The translations under genes were made by a program, and so were the position numbers. A stretch of 64,000 nucleotides of DNA, from positions 1-64,000 of the forward strand of contig JANQFG010000118.1 in assembly GCA_028277985.1 (NCBI GenBank), given 5' to 3'. Positions 1-9,219 of the stretch are shown here, piece by piece. Every line of letters starts with the position of its first letter. The first letter of the stretch is position 1. This DNA is from a bacterium (GTDB lineage Bacteria; Desulfobacterota; DSWW01). The notes under the pieces were generated by a model, which was given only the letters and a program-made list of their open reading frames with translations, had not been told where the DNA came from and made no database searches.

Positions 1-1062
1 CTCCACGCAGAACGGCTGCTCGACGTCTGTCAGGAAGGGGACCGAAGGCTTTACAGCGACCCGGACTCGGTGGTGGACACCCTCAGCGGGATCCAGAAGC
101 GGGTGGAAGAAGCGGGTCACATCGACGAGGCCTTTTCCAAACCGGCGGAGTTGCTGGAAACGGCCCGGCACTACGTGGAGGACGCCGCCCAACTTCTCCA
201 GCGGCACGCATCCAATGTCGAAGGGGATCCCGAGCGTCTCGAACAGATCGAGGAGAGGCTGGGCCTTGTTCACCGGCTGAAGCGGAAATACCATCGCTCC
301 GTGGAGGAGCTCATCTCCCTGGAGCAGGAGCTGGCCGGACGAATCGAGAAGATGGGCAGCTTCGAGGAGGACTGCCGAGGACTCGAGAAAAAGATCGAAG
401 GGGAGGAGACAGAGCTCCTCGAGACGGCAGGATCACTCTCCGAGGCAAGGAAGAAGGTGGCTCGAAAACTGGGCAAAGCCGTTGAAAAGGAGCTGCAGGC
501 GGTCGGGATGAAGGGCACGGGCTTCCAGGCAGAGGTCCGGCCGATCCAGTCGGACCCATCCGGCAAGGCCTCTCAGGGGATGCAGCTCGGGGATCACTGG
601 ATCGACGCGTCCGGGATGGACCGGATCGAATTTCTCATCCGGCCGAACCCTGGCCAGCCCTTCCTGCCCCTCCAGAAGATCGCCTCCGGAGGCGAGCTTT
701 CCAGGATCATGCTGGCCATCAGGAACGTGCTGCGAGGGTCGGACGGCTTACCCACCCTGGTCTTCGATGAAGTGGATGCGGGTGTCGGCGGGGCCGAGGC
801 GGAATCGGTCGGTTCCCGGCTGAAGCGGCTCAGCGAGGACTTCCAGATCCTCTGCATCACCCATCTTCCACAGATTGCAGTCTTTGGGGACACCCATCTC
901 AAGGTCTCCAAGGAGGTCCAGGAGGGGGGCACGCGCTTCCGGATCGACACGGTGAAGAAGGCGGACCGGGAGAAGGAAATCGCCAGAATGCTGGGCGGCA
1001 TCAAAATTACGAAGAAAACCCTTGAACATGCCAGGGAGATGCTTCAGGAGAAGGCACAGTAG
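1..1062 (+). CDS. recN: DNA repair protein RecN, C-terminal part (5' end outside window)
   Basis: The frame is open from the first base, so the start codon lies upstream; 353 residues are visible. RecN is an SMC-like ATPase that acts on double-strand breaks in recombinational repair. The visible part starts in the coiled-coil region, rich in Glu, Arg and Leu. It then carries the ABC signature (IASGGELSR, encoded near 683-709) and the Walker B segment (LVFDEVDAGVGG) followed by the conserved THLPQIA. The N-terminal Walker A is not in the window. The stop at 1060-1062 is 9 bases before the next gene, so the two are probably co-transcribed. The family assignment is secure. Confidence 0.96.
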   Translation, partial: LHAERLLDVCQEGDRRLYSDPDSVVDTLSGIQKRVEEAGHIDEAFSKPAELLETARHYVEDAAQLLQRHASNVEGDPERLEQIEERLGLVHRLKRKYHRSVEELISLEQELAGRIEKMGSFEEDCRGLEKKIEGEETELLETAGSLSEARKKVARKLGKAVEKELQAVGMKGTGFQAEVRPIQSDPSGKASQGMQLGDHWIDASGMDRIEFLIRPNPGQPFLPLQKIASGGELSRIMLAIRNVLRGSDGLPTLVFDEVDAGVGGAEAESVGSRLKRLSEDFQILCITHLPQIAVFGDTHLKVSKEVQEGGTRFRIDTVKKADREKEIARMLGGIKITKKTLEHAREMLQEKAQ

Positions 1063-1071
1063 GGAGCTCTG

Positions 1072-1536
1072 ATGATTCGAAAAGCGCGCATGACCGAAGT
1101 CCCCCAGATCTACAAGGCACTTGAAATCTCGGCCCGGAACGGCGAGCTCCTGCCCCGTTCCCTGGGCGAGCTGTACGACTCGATCCGGGATTTTCAGGTC
1201 TACCTGGACGGACAGGGGCGGCTGCTCGGCTGCTGCGCCCTTCACCCGACCTGGGAGGACCTGGGCGAGATTCGTTCCCTGGTGGTGAGCGAGGAGGCCC
1301 GCAAGCAGGGGATCGGCAGAAGCCTGGTTAACCGCTGCCTGGAAGAGGCGATGGAACTGGGCATGCAGCGCATTTTCGTACTTACATTCAACTCCCCATT
1401 CTTTGAAAGGCTCAGGTTCGAGCCCATCTCCAAGTCCCTGCTCCCCCACAAGATATGGGCCGAGTGCATCCGGTGTATCCATTTCCCGGATTGCCAGGAA
1501 GAGGCCCTCATGCTGGAGCTTCCGAAAAACTCTTAA
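1072..1536 (+). CDS. argA: N-acetylglutamate synthase, short GNAT type
   Basis: This 154-residue GNAT acetyltransferase resembles the single-domain N-acetylglutamate synthases of Geobacter-like bacteria, which make N-acetylglutamate, the first step of arginine synthesis. The acetyl-CoA binding motif RKQGIGRSLV lies near residues 78-87, after SLVVSEEA, the usual beta4 strand of the fold. The late segment HKIWAECIRCIHFPDC is rich in Cys, as in this subgroup. There is no amino-acid kinase domain, unlike E. coli ArgA. It sits 9 bases after recN, and argJ lies further downstream, which supports an arginine role. A different small-molecule acetyltransferase cannot be excluded from sequence alone. 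Confidence 0.85.
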   Translation: MIRKARMTEVPQIYKALEISARNGELLPRSLGELYDSIRDFQVYLDGQGRLLGCCALHPTWEDLGEIRSLVVSEEARKQGIGRSLVNRCLEEAMELGMQRIFVLTFNSPFFERLRFEPISKSLLPHKIWAECIRCIHFPDCQEEALMLELPKNS

Positions 1537-1727
1537 GAATAACGTTCAAGGTTTCAAGCCAATCGGCCGAATGATAACGTAAATGGCCGAATTGCAAGGA
1601 AAAGGGAGGGCGATCTTCCCTTTGGATCGTATATGTGATAGAATTATTTATGTGTAATAGAACCAAAACGAAAAGGTCCTGATCCGGTTCGACTCTCCTC
1701 GTTGCCACACCGAGGGGGAGGAACAAA

Positions 1728-2651
1728 GTGGCTATACAGAAAAGATACAGAATATCCCTGTCCACCCCCGGAGCAGAGGGTGAGAAGAGGGTGGAGATCG
1801 GCTTCCATCATCTCTGCCTCCTGATCATCACGGCTGTGCTCCTGTCGGCCGCGATCCTGTGGGGATCCTGGATCGCCCTGAACTCGGTGCAGAACGAGAC
1901 GAGCTATCGGGCCGAAATCGAGCAGCTCCAGGAAAAAAACCAGGCGCAGGCCTTTCACATCCAGCAGTTCTCCGAGAGGCTCGGGCATCTGAACGGACAG
2001 ATGGAGCGGTTGCAGAACTTCTACGCGAAGCTCAAGATCCTTGCCAATCTCGATCTGCAGGAACCGCAGGATCCTGCCATAGCCGCCGGAGGCCCCCAGC
2101 CCGACGCGCGGGAGATCAACACGTACCTCGAGGAGAGCCTGAGAAGGCAGATCCAGAGGGTACACTGGGAGATGGAAGAGCTGCAGATGCTGGCGGAAAT
2201 CCAGGAGAAGAACGCGTACAAGGTCGAGAGATTCTTCGATTCCCAGCGTTCCCTGCTTGCTTCCACCCCTACGATCTGGCCTGTCCGGGGCTGGATCACC
2301 TCCTCTTTCGGAAAGCGCACATCGCCCTTCACGGGCAGGGTCCAGATGCACCAGGGGCTCGACATCGCTGCGCGGCCCGGGACTCCGGTCAAGGCAACGG
2401 CTGAAGGGGTCGTGATCTACAGCGGCTGGAAGTCGGATTTCGGAAAGCTCGTCACCATCGACCACGGATACGGCTACCGGACCCGCTACGGACACCTGTC
2501 CAAGATCTATGTGAAGAACGGACAGCGGGTCAAACGGGGCGACACCGTCGGTGCCGTGGGAAGCACGGGCAGGAGCACCGGGCCCCATCTGCACTATGAA
2601 GTGAAGGTCCGTGGGCTTCCGGTCAATCCGAAAACCTACCTGCTCGACTAG
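1728..2651 (+). CDS. M23 family murein endopeptidase with N-terminal membrane anchor and coiled coil
   Basis: The 307-residue protein starts at GTG 1728 behind a GGGGGAGGAAC ribosome site. Residues about 28-52 form one transmembrane segment, so the enzyme is anchored in the inner membrane facing the periplasm. Residues about 60-150 look like coiled coil. The C-terminal LytM/M23 domain (about 185-300) shows the zinc ligands in HQGLD and HLHYE plus the typical YGHLSK strand, so it should cleave peptide cross-links of murein. This gene often precedes secA in delta-type genomes, as here. Its 3' end is followed at once by two long inverted repeats. Its substrate, and whether it is active or a regulatory LytM factor, cannot be read from sequence, although the visible metal ligands suggest activity. 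Confidence 0.9.
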   Translation: MAIQKRYRISLSTPGAEGEKRVEIGFHHLCLLIITAVLLSAAILWGSWIALNSVQNETSYRAEIEQLQEKNQAQAFHIQQFSERLGHLNGQMERLQNFYAKLKILANLDLQEPQDPAIAAGGPQPDAREINTYLEESLRRQIQRVHWEMEELQMLAEIQEKNAYKVERFFDSQRSLLASTPTIWPVRGWITSSFGKRTSPFTGRVQMHQGLDIAARPGTPVKATAEGVVIYSGWKSDFGKLVTIDHGYGYRTRYGHLSKIYVKNGQRVKRGDTVGAVGSTGRSTGPHLHYEVKVRGLPVNPKTYLLD

Positions 2652-2698
2652 CGGGATCGCTCAGGACATTCCCCACATTCCAGATGATTCTGTCCCTG

Positions 2699-2853
2699 CG
2701 GCGTTGGCCCTGGGTTCCTTTTTTCGATTCAATTGGGCGACGTCTCCCCCCCATTTCTACTCTGCCTCGTGGCGCACGATGGCTTCTGCTGAGTCATTAT
2801 GCGGGCAAAGTCGCCCTGCGTGAATCGAAAAAAGGAACCCAGGGCCAACGCCG
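2699..2853 (-). repeat. Hairpin element copy A (33-bp perfect arms, long loop type)
   Basis: Bases 2699-2731 and 2821-2853 are exact reverse complements over 33 bp. The 89-base loop reads, on the minus strand, GGGCGACTTT (at 2807-2816) and later GTAGA followed by a G-run, the core shared with the copies at 3010, 35331 and 49033. The loop also has CCCGCATAATG and CAGCAGAAGC, shared only with the copy at 49033. It lies 47 bases after the stop of the M23 peptidase gene. An RNA copy would form a very stable stem, so transcript termination or 3'-end protection is possible, but no T-run follows the stem. Confidence 0.9.
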
Positions 2854-3009
2854 TGGCCGATGACTCCACCCAGAAAATTCGGGGATAGTATCGCTCCGAT
2901 CCGCTAGACTCTTCGCCACCGATACCACCCCCCATCCCCACGACAGAGAGCCTCGCGACAAGTGGGCCTGTCGCAGGGGATCGAGTTCCACGGACGGACA
3001 TGGGGCTGC

Positions 3010-3116
3010 TGCGTGCTGTCATGGGTTCCCTCCTCGATTTGCGCCGGGCGACTTTGTAGACACGAGGGGGCGACGGAGCCCAAGCGAATCGAGGAGGGAA
3101 CCCATGACAGCACGCA
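3010..3116 (+). repeat. Hairpin element copy B (30-bp perfect arms, short loop type)
   Basis: Bases 3010-3039 and 3087-3116 are exact reverse complements over 30 bp. The 47-base loop contains GGGCGACTTTGTAGA (3046-3060) and GGGGGCGACGGAGC, almost identical to the loop of the copy at 35331-35437 on the opposite strand. The arms differ from those of all other copies. The element ends 116 bases before the secA start codon. Confidence 0.9.
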
Positions 3117-3232
3117 ATGGCCAGAATCTGCAGGAAAGCGGAAACGTTCTACGGTCAGCACACTTGACGCGAGGCCGGCGGAGGCATAACTTTCATCATA
3201 TGAAATAGCGGCATGAAAGGGAGAAGGAACAA

Positions 3233-6202
3233 ATGTTTGCCCAGACCCTGCAGAAGATATTCGGAAGCAAATACGAAAGGGACCTGAAAAAGGTCCGCCC
3301 CCTGGTGGACACGGTCAACGAGCTCGAGCCGGAGATGCGCTCCCTCACGGATGCGCAACTCCGTGCCAAGACAGACGAATTCCGTAGCCGGCTCTCCGAG
3401 GAAATCACCCTGGACGACGTGCTGCCGGAGGCCTTCGCCGCCGTCCGGGAAGCCTCCTGCCGAACGCTCGGGATGCGCCATTTCGATGTCCAGGTGGTAG
3501 GCGGAATCGCCCTGCACCAGGGAAAGATCTCTGAAATGAAGACCGGAGAAGGAAAGACCCTGGCGGCCACCCTGTCCGCATACCTGAACGCCCTGGAGGG
3601 CAAGGGCGTGCACATCGTCACGGTCAACGACTATCTGGCCCGCCGTGACCGGGACTGGATGAGCCCGATCTTCGAGTTTCTCGGGCTCGAGGTGGGTGTG
3701 ATTCAGCACGACATGGACAACGAAGAGCGCCGGGCGGCCTACGACTGCGACATCACCTACGGGACCAACAACGAATTCGGATTCGACTACCTGCGGGACA
3801 ACCTGAAGATCGACCCGGACGAGTGCGTCCAAAGAGATCACAACTACGCGATCGTGGACGAGGTGGACAGCATCCTGATCGACGAGGCCAGGACCCCGCT
3901 GATCATCTCGGGCCAGGTCGAGAAGTCCTCGCACCGCTACCATGTGTTCAATCTGCCCGTCCGGCAGCTCGTCTCCAAGCAGCGCTCGATCGTCAACCGT
4001 ATCTTCGACGACGCGAAGAAATACGATGATGGGGACCCGGACAACTGGGAGAAATTCTTCCACCTGCTCAGGGTGGAACGAGGGGATCCGAAGAACGCGA
4101 AGCTCCTCGAGTACATCGCCGAGAGCAAGGACGCGAAGAAGAAGATGCTCCAGGTGGAAAACGAGCTGATGCGGGACAAGCGGCTGAACGAACTCGAGGA
4201 AGGTCTCCTCTACATGATCAGCGAGAAAGAGCACAACGTGGACTTCACCGAGGACGGCCAGAAGGAGCTGTCCCGGAACGAGAAGGATCTGTTCGTCATT
4301 CCCGATCTGGATGACACTTTCTACGAGATCGACAAGGACGAATCGCTCCCGCTGCTCGAGAAAGAGGAGAAGAAGGCCGTTCTCAGGCAGCAGTTCGAGG
4401 AGAAGACCGAGAAGATTCACAACATCAGCCAGCTCCTGAAGGCCTACACGCTCTTCGAGAAGGACGTGGAGTACGTGGTGCACAACGGAGAGGTAATCAT
4501 CGTCGATGAGTTCACGGGCCGTATGATGCCCGGCAGGCGTTACAGCGACGGTCTTCACCAGGCCCTGGAGGCGAAAGAGGGCGTGACGATCGCAAAGCCC
4601 TCCCAGACCATCGCCTCCATCACCCTGCAGAACTACTTCAGGCTTTACGGCAAGCTGGCCGGCATGACCGGAACGGCGGACACGGAAGCCGTGGAGTTCG
4701 CGAACATCTACAAGCTCGACGTGATGGTCATCCCGACGAACGAGCAGATGGTCCGGGCCGATTACGCCGATGTGATCTTCAAGACCGAAGAGGAGAAGTT
4801 CGAGGCGGTGGTGGAGGAGATCCTGGACTGCCACGAGAGGAAGCAGCCTGTCCTGGTCGGCACAGTTTCGATCGAGAAGTCGGAGAGCCTCTCCAAGATG
4901 CTCAAGAAGAGAGGGGTCCCGCACGAGGTCCTGAACGCGAAGCACCATGAGAAGGAAGCGAAGATCATCTCCCAGGCCGGACAGCCCGGGGCGGTCACGA
5001 TAGCCACGAACATGGCGGGTCGCGGCACCGACATCGTCCTCGGCCCCGGGGTCCCGGACTTCGGGGGTCTCCACGTGCTGGGCACGGAGAGACACGAAAG
5101 CCGACGCATAGACAACCAGCTCCGGGGGCGCTCGGGCAGGCAGGGGGATCCCGGATCGTCCCGCTTCTACCTCTCCCTCGAAGACGATCTGATGCGCATC
5201 TTCGGGTCGGACCGGATCGGCGGCATCATGGAGAGGCTGGGCATGCAGCGCGGGGAGGCGATCGAGCACGGCCTCGTTACGCGCGCCATCGAGAACGCCC
5301 AGCGTAAGGTCGAGGCGCGGAATTTCTCGGTTCGAAAGCATCTGCTCGAATACGACGACGTAAACAACAAGCAGCGGGAGATCATCTACGCAAAGCGCAA
5401 AGAGATCATGACCTCCCCTGAGATCAAGGAGATGTTCTTCGAGCTCATCGACGAAATCCAGGAAGAGCTGGTCGACAAATACCTGCCGGAGGGGATCCAT
5501 CCGGATGACTGGAACCTGAAAGGTCTCGAGTCCGAGATCGCCCGCCGTTACCTGATCGCCAAGCACCTCTCTCGCGGGGACAACGGCCCACCGGCACCCG
5601 AAGAAATCAGCGAGAGGCTGGAGAGCGCCTTTCAGGAGGCCTACGAAAGAAAGCAGAAAGAGATCGAAAACGTGGTCGAACGGATCCAGGACCATCCCCC
5701 TCAGCTCCTGGACCGTGTTTTCGGAAAGGAACGCAGTCTGGAGGGGTTCATCCGCCAGCGCATGCTGGAGACCCTGGATCGCAACTGGATGGACAACCTT
5801 TACGCCATGGACCATCTGAAGGAAGGGATCGGGCTTCGTGGGTACGCACAACGAAATCCCTTGCACGAGTACAAACGGGAGGGATTCGAGGTCTTCTCGG
5901 AAATGATGGATAGTTTCCAGCAGGAGAGCGCGGAAGCGGTCTTCCGCGCCGCCTTTGTGGAGAGGAAGCAGGACGCACCCAAGCCGGTGATCCGATCCAT
6001 GGAAGAGAAGGAGCAACCCGCACAGGCCATGGACCATGGCTACGACCCGGACGCTGTCCAGGCCAATACCTCTGAAAGCGATACGAAGAAGAAACCCTTT
6101 CGCAGGGGGGCGGAAAAGGTCGGCAGGAACGACCCCTGTCCCTGCGGAGCGGTCGATGCGAGCGGCAAGCCACGAAAATTCAAGAAGTGTTGCGGGCGCT
6201 AG
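3233..6202 (+). CDS. secA: Preprotein translocase ATPase SecA
   Basis: SecA is the cytoplasmic motor that drives unfolded preproteins through SecYEG. The Walker A motif is MKTGEGKT (residues 102-109) and the DEVDSILIDEARTPL Walker B segment follows near residue 207. Helicase motifs such as TNMAGRGTDIVLGPG and LRGRSGRQGDPG are intact. At 989 residues it exceeds E. coli SecA (901). The extra length lies mainly in a charged insertion of roughly 100 residues between about 225 and 390, and in the linker before the zinc-binding tail. The C-terminal SEC-C motif CPCG...KFKKCC is present, but with 14 rather than the usual 8 residues between the second and third Cys. The start is set by AGGGAGAAGGAAC upstream of ATG 3233. 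Confidence 0.98.
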   Translation: MFAQTLQKIFGSKYERDLKKVRPLVDTVNELEPEMRSLTDAQLRAKTDEFRSRLSEEITLDDVLPEAFAAVREASCRTLGMRHFDVQVVGGIALHQGKISEMKTGEGKTLAATLSAYLNALEGKGVHIVTVNDYLARRDRDWMSPIFEFLGLEVGVIQHDMDNEERRAAYDCDITYGTNNEFGFDYLRDNLKIDPDECVQRDHNYAIVDEVDSILIDEARTPLIISGQVEKSSHRYHVFNLPVRQLVSKQRSIVNRIFDDAKKYDDGDPDNWEKFFHLLRVERGDPKNAKLLEYIAESKDAKKKMLQVENELMRDKRLNELEEGLLYMISEKEHNVDFTEDGQKELSRNEKDLFVIPDLDDTFYEIDKDESLPLLEKEEKKAVLRQQFEEKTEKIHNISQLLKAYTLFEKDVEYVVHNGEVIIVDEFTGRMMPGRRYSDGLHQALEAKEGVTIAKPSQTIASITLQNYFRLYGKLAGMTGTADTEAVEFANIYKLDVMVIPTNEQMVRADYADVIFKTEEEKFEAVVEEILDCHERKQPVLVGTVSIEKSESLSKMLKKRGVPHEVLNAKHHEKEAKIISQAGQPGAVTIATNMAGRGTDIVLGPGVPDFGGLHVLGTERHESRRIDNQLRGRSGRQGDPGSSRFYLSLEDDLMRIFGSDRIGGIMERLGMQRGEAIEHGLVTRAIENAQRKVEARNFSVRKHLLEYDDVNNKQREIIYAKRKEIMTSPEIKEMFFELIDEIQEELVDKYLPEGIHPDDWNLKGLESEIARRYLIAKHLSRGDNGPPAPEEISERLESAFQEAYERKQKEIENVVERIQDHPPQLLDRVFGKERSLEGFIRQRMLETLDRNWMDNLYAMDHLKEGIGLRGYAQRNPLHEYKREGFEVFSEMMDSFQQESAEAVFRAAFVERKQDAPKPVIRSMEEKEQPAQAMDHGYDPDAVQANTSESDTKKKPFRRGAEKVGRNDPCPCGAVDASGKPRKFKKCCGR

Positions 6203-6223
6203 ATTGAGTCGGGGAGAAACCAG

Positions 6224-7462
6224 GTGACAACGAAAAAGAAGTCTCCCAGCAGGGACCGGTCCGATCTGCAGACCGATTTGCATCCGGTACCGGGGTTCAC
6301 GGCCGGGGGTATCCACGGGGGCATCAAACAGGGCGGCAGGAGGGACCTGGCCCTTATCGTTTCCGATCCGCCGGCCCGCGCCGCCGGGGTCTTCACGAAG
6401 AACCACGTCAAGGCGGCTCCGGTGCTCATCAGCCAGACCAGGGTCCGATCCGGCCCCTGCAAGGCAGTGCTGGCCAACAGCGGCAACGCGAATGCATGCA
6501 CAGGCGACCCGGGCCTGAAGGACGCCATCGGTCTGTGCAAGAGGACTGCGCAACTCCTCGGCGTGGACGAGCACGAGGTGCTGGTCGCTTCGACGGGCGG
6601 CATCGGTAAGCGGCTGCCGGTGGGCCGAATCCGTGCGTCCCTGCCGCGGCTCCTCGAGCGCGTGCGGCCCGGAGGACTACAGGAAACGGCCGAGACGATA
6701 CGTACAACGGATCGATTTCCAAAGGCGTTGTGGACCCGAGGCAAGGTCGGCGGTGAGACCGTAACCCTTTGCGGAATCGCGAAGGGAGCCGGGATGATTC
6801 GCCCGGACATGGCCACCATGCTCGCCTTCTTTCTCACGGACCTGAAGGCCCCCACCACGGCACTGCGTCGCATGCTGCAGGAAGGATCCGAGCAATCCTT
6901 CAACCGGATCACAGTGGACGGGGATATGAGCACCAACGACACCGCCCTGCTGCTGGCGAACGGCAGGGCGAAGAACCGGTCGGCAGGGTTCGGAACCGGG
7001 GAGTACGAGGCCTTCACGAACCTGCTCTTCCCCATGATGGGCGAGCTCGCCGCCATGATGGTGAGAGACGGGGAAGGGGCAACCAAGGAGGTGGAGATCC
7101 GGGTCCGAGGGGCTCGCTCCGACGAAGAAGCGAACCTCCTCGCCTTCCAGCTTGCCCACTCCCCACTGGTCAAGACGAGCTTCTATGGCCGGGACCCGAA
7201 CTGGGGCAGGCTGATGGCAGCCCTCGGAAGCGCGGGGCCCTGGGTCCATCCCCAGCGGATCGATATCTTCTATGACCGGGTCTGTCTGGTACGGAACGGC
7301 GTGGGCCGGGGCGGTAAGAGCGAGGAGCAGGCCCGAAAGGTCCTTCGCAAGGCCGGTTTCACCGTCACGATCGACCTTCATGTCGGCTCCGGGTCCGCGC
7401 GGGTGCTCACGTGCGATCTGACCCATGATTATGTATCGCTCAATGCTTCTTACCCATCCTGA
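6224..7462 (+). CDS. argJ: Glutamate N-acetyltransferase / N-acetylglutamate synthase ArgJ
   Basis: ArgJ transfers the acetyl group from N-acetylornithine to glutamate in the cyclic arginine pathway. In many bacteria it also makes N-acetylglutamate from acetyl-CoA. The protein has 412 residues, the usual size. It contains the self-cleavage context KGAGMIRPDMATML, with the nucleophile Thr198 created by cleavage after Ala197. The substrate-binding segment VDGDMSTNDTA follows near residue 228, and GRDPNWGR is conserved near the C-terminal third. It starts at GTG 6224, 21 bases after secA. The presence of a separate NAGS gene at 1072 suggests that this ArgJ could be monofunctional, but that cannot be decided from sequence. 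Confidence 0.95.
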   Translation: MTTKKKSPSRDRSDLQTDLHPVPGFTAGGIHGGIKQGGRRDLALIVSDPPARAAGVFTKNHVKAAPVLISQTRVRSGPCKAVLANSGNANACTGDPGLKDAIGLCKRTAQLLGVDEHEVLVASTGGIGKRLPVGRIRASLPRLLERVRPGGLQETAETIRTTDRFPKALWTRGKVGGETVTLCGIAKGAGMIRPDMATMLAFFLTDLKAPTTALRRMLQEGSEQSFNRITVDGDMSTNDTALLLANGRAKNRSAGFGTGEYEAFTNLLFPMMGELAAMMVRDGEGATKEVEIRVRGARSDEEANLLAFQLAHSPLVKTSFYGRDPNWGRLMAALGSAGPWVHPQRIDIFYDRVCLVRNGVGRGGKSEEQARKVLRKAGFTVTIDLHVGSGSARVLTCDLTHDYVSLNASYPS

Positions 7463-7474
7463 GCCCCGTCCTTC

Positions 7475-7503
7475 TTGCTTTTCCCAATCCGGCATGATAA
7501 AAG
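7475..7503 (+). promoter_or_regulatory. Candidate sigma-70 promoter for rpsB-tsf
   Basis: TTGCTT (7475-7480) and TAAAAG (7498-7503) are separated by 17 bases, with an extended -10 TG at 7495-7496. A transcript from here would have a leader of about 130 bases before rpsB. The same -10 hexamer occurs in the ilv promoter at 13866. The -35 match is only partial. Confidence 0.4.
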
Positions 7504-7638
7504 TAGAAAGTTTATTAAAATACGCACCCTTCCTGATCCTTACGGGCGTGCACGATCCCCCGAACAGGGGGACATCGTGTCCCGGCGGGAAACGACGGAA
7601 GGGGAGGAAACAACAGGCACGCAGAAGGAGAAAGTCCC

Positions 7639-8508
7639 ATGAACAAGATTCCCATGAAGCAGCTGCTCGAGGTGGGTTCCCATTTCGGCCACCAGACCCG
7701 GCGGTGGAACCCGAAGATGAAGCCGTACATCTACGGGGCGAGAAACGGGATCTACATCATCGACCTCCAGCAGACCGTCCAGCTCTTCAACAAGGCCTAC
7801 AATACCATCCGGGACATTCGGGCCAGGGGAAAATCGGTCCTCTTCGTCGGAACGAAGCGACAGGCACAGGACATCATCCGGGATGAGGCGATCCGTTGCG
7901 GCCAGTTCTTTGTCAACTATCGATGGCTGGGCGGAACCCTGACCAATTTCAAGACCATCAAGCAGAGCATCGAGCGCCTGAAACGCTACGAGGCAATGAA
8001 AGAGAGGGGATACTACGAGCAACTCCCGAAGAAGGAGGCGCTCAAGCTGGAAAAGGAACGCGTGAAGCTGGAAAAGGTCCTTGGCGGCATCAAAGATATG
8101 GACCGGCTTCCCGGCGCCCTGTTCGTAGTAGATGCGAAGCGGGAACGGATCGCCGTTCAGGAAGCCGCGCTTCTCGGGATTCCGAGCTTTGCCATGGTGG
8201 ACACGAACAGCGACCCGGACAACGTCTCCTATGTCATCCCCACGAATGACGACGCGATCCGTTCGATCCGGCTCTTCACCTCCCGCGTAGCGGATGCGAT
8301 CCTGGAGGGGGCCGAGCTCTTCGAGAAGACCGCACGGGGCGAGGGCGCCCCCGAGGAGACGGTCAAGCAGGTGATCCCGGGCAAGGGCATCGAACGTACA
8401 GTGGAAGTCATCCACAAGCGAGATTCGGACGAGGAGGAAGAAGAGGAACCACAAGCCGAACCTGAGGAGAAGGCCGAGGAAACGGACCAGGAACCCTCTC
8501 CGGAATAA
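7639..8508 (+). CDS. rpsB: 30S ribosomal protein S2
   Basis: The N-terminal signature [19 protein letters not shown] and the internal segment [14 protein letters not shown] identify S2, a protein of the small-subunit head region that is required for S1 binding. At 289 residues it is longer than E. coli S2 (241). The difference is a highly acidic C-terminal tail from about residue 258 (EEEEEEP and further Glu-rich sequence), a lineage-type extension. The start at ATG 7639 has AGAAGGAGAAAG before it. It is followed 54 bases later by tsf, the normal partner. Confidence 0.98.
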   Translation: MNKIPMKQLLEVGSHFGHQTRRWNPKMKPYIYGARNGIYIIDLQQTVQLFNKAYNTIRDIRARGKSVLFVGTKRQAQDIIRDEAIRCGQFFVNYRWLGGTLTNFKTIKQSIERLKRYEAMKERGYYEQLPKKEALKLEKERVKLEKVLGGIKDMDRLPGALFVVDAKRERIAVQEAALLGIPSFAMVDTNSDPDNVSYVIPTNDDAIRSIRLFTSRVADAILEGAELFEKTARGEGAPEETVKQVIPGKGIERTVEVIHKRDSDEEEEEEPQAEPEEKAEETDQEPSPE

Positions 8509-8562
8509 TCACACCACCATCATAGATCCAGCGCCTTAGAGGCGCTCGAGGAGATTCGCAAA

Positions 8563-9162
8563 ATGCAAGTTCCCGCCACACTGGTTAAGGAACTCCGTGA
8601 AAAGACAGGCGCGGGGATCCTGGATTGCAAAGAAGCCCTGTCGACCACAGAGGGCAATCTGGAGGAAGCGGTTGCCTACCTTCGCAAGAAGGGGCTCGCC
8701 GACGCGAAGAAGCGGGCAGGCAGGGCTGCCTCTGAAGGCCTGGTCGGCTCCTATGTGCACATGAACGGCAAGATCGGTGTTCTGGTCGAGGTCAACTCGG
8801 AAACCGACTTCGTCGCCCGAACGGACGAATTCCAGGACCTGGTCAAGAACCTTGCGATGCAGATCGCGGCCTCCAACCCTCGCTGGGTGAATGCCGAGGA
8901 GATCCCCCCGGAAGAGGCGGAAAAGGAGAAGGATATCTTCCGATCCCAGGCGAAGGAAAGCGGAAAACCGGACAAGGTGATCGAGAAGATCACCGAAGGC
9001 AAATACAAGAAGTTCCTGACCGAGGTTTGTCTGCTGGATCAGCCTTACATAAAGGACACGGACGTCACGATCAACGAGCTCGTCCAGTCGGTGATCGCGA
9101 AGCTGGGTGAAAATATTGAAATCCGTCGCTTCGTGCGTTTTCAGCTGGGCGAAGCTTCCTAA
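8563..9162 (+). CDS. tsf: Elongation factor Ts
   Basis: EF-Ts is the guanine nucleotide exchange factor of EF-Tu. The 199-residue protein is the short form found in many delta-type bacteria, against 283 in E. coli. The N-terminal UBA-like domain contains LREKTGAGILDCKEAL, and the core carries ETDFVARTDEF, the conserved Asp-Phe contact region with EF-Tu. The start follows GAGGAGATTCGCAA. Gene order rpsB-tsf-pyrH-frr is standard and supports the call. Confidence 0.97.
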   Translation: MQVPATLVKELREKTGAGILDCKEALSTTEGNLEEAVAYLRKKGLADAKKRAGRAASEGLVGSYVHMNGKIGVLVEVNSETDFVARTDEFQDLVKNLAMQIAASNPRWVNAEEIPPEEAEKEKDIFRSQAKESGKPDKVIEKITEGKYKKFLTEVCLLDQPYIKDTDVTINELVQSVIAKLGENIEIRRFVRFQLGEAS

Positions 9163-9219
9163 GGGCCTTTGCCGGAAGAGACCCGATCCCTTCGGGACGA
9201 ACCGGTTTCCTGAGTGCCG

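Larger units (their letters stand above)
2652..3232. other. 581-base intergenic region before secA, filled by two long hairpin elements
   Basis: No credible gene is present between the M23 peptidase and secA. The region holds two members of a dispersed hairpin family (2699-2853 and 3010-3116, listed separately). Between them, 2885-2945 has a weaker imperfect palindrome with arms near GGGGATAGTATCG. A short perfect hairpin with arms GCGACA and TGTCGC lies just before the second element. The secA ribosome site (AGGGAGAAGGAAC) is at the right end. I could not identify a convincing sigma-70 promoter. Confidence 0.7.

Noticed and set aside
2699-2853. Insertion sequence ends (terminal inverted repeats of a transposon)
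   Set aside because: The arms enclose only 89 bases with no transposase gene, and arms differ from those of the other copies.
3155-6574. Very long open frame (more than 1100 codons) antisense to secA
   Set aside because: It mirrors the codon pattern of secA in high-GC DNA, is rich in Leu, Val, His and Asp as antisense frames are, and has no recognisable domain.
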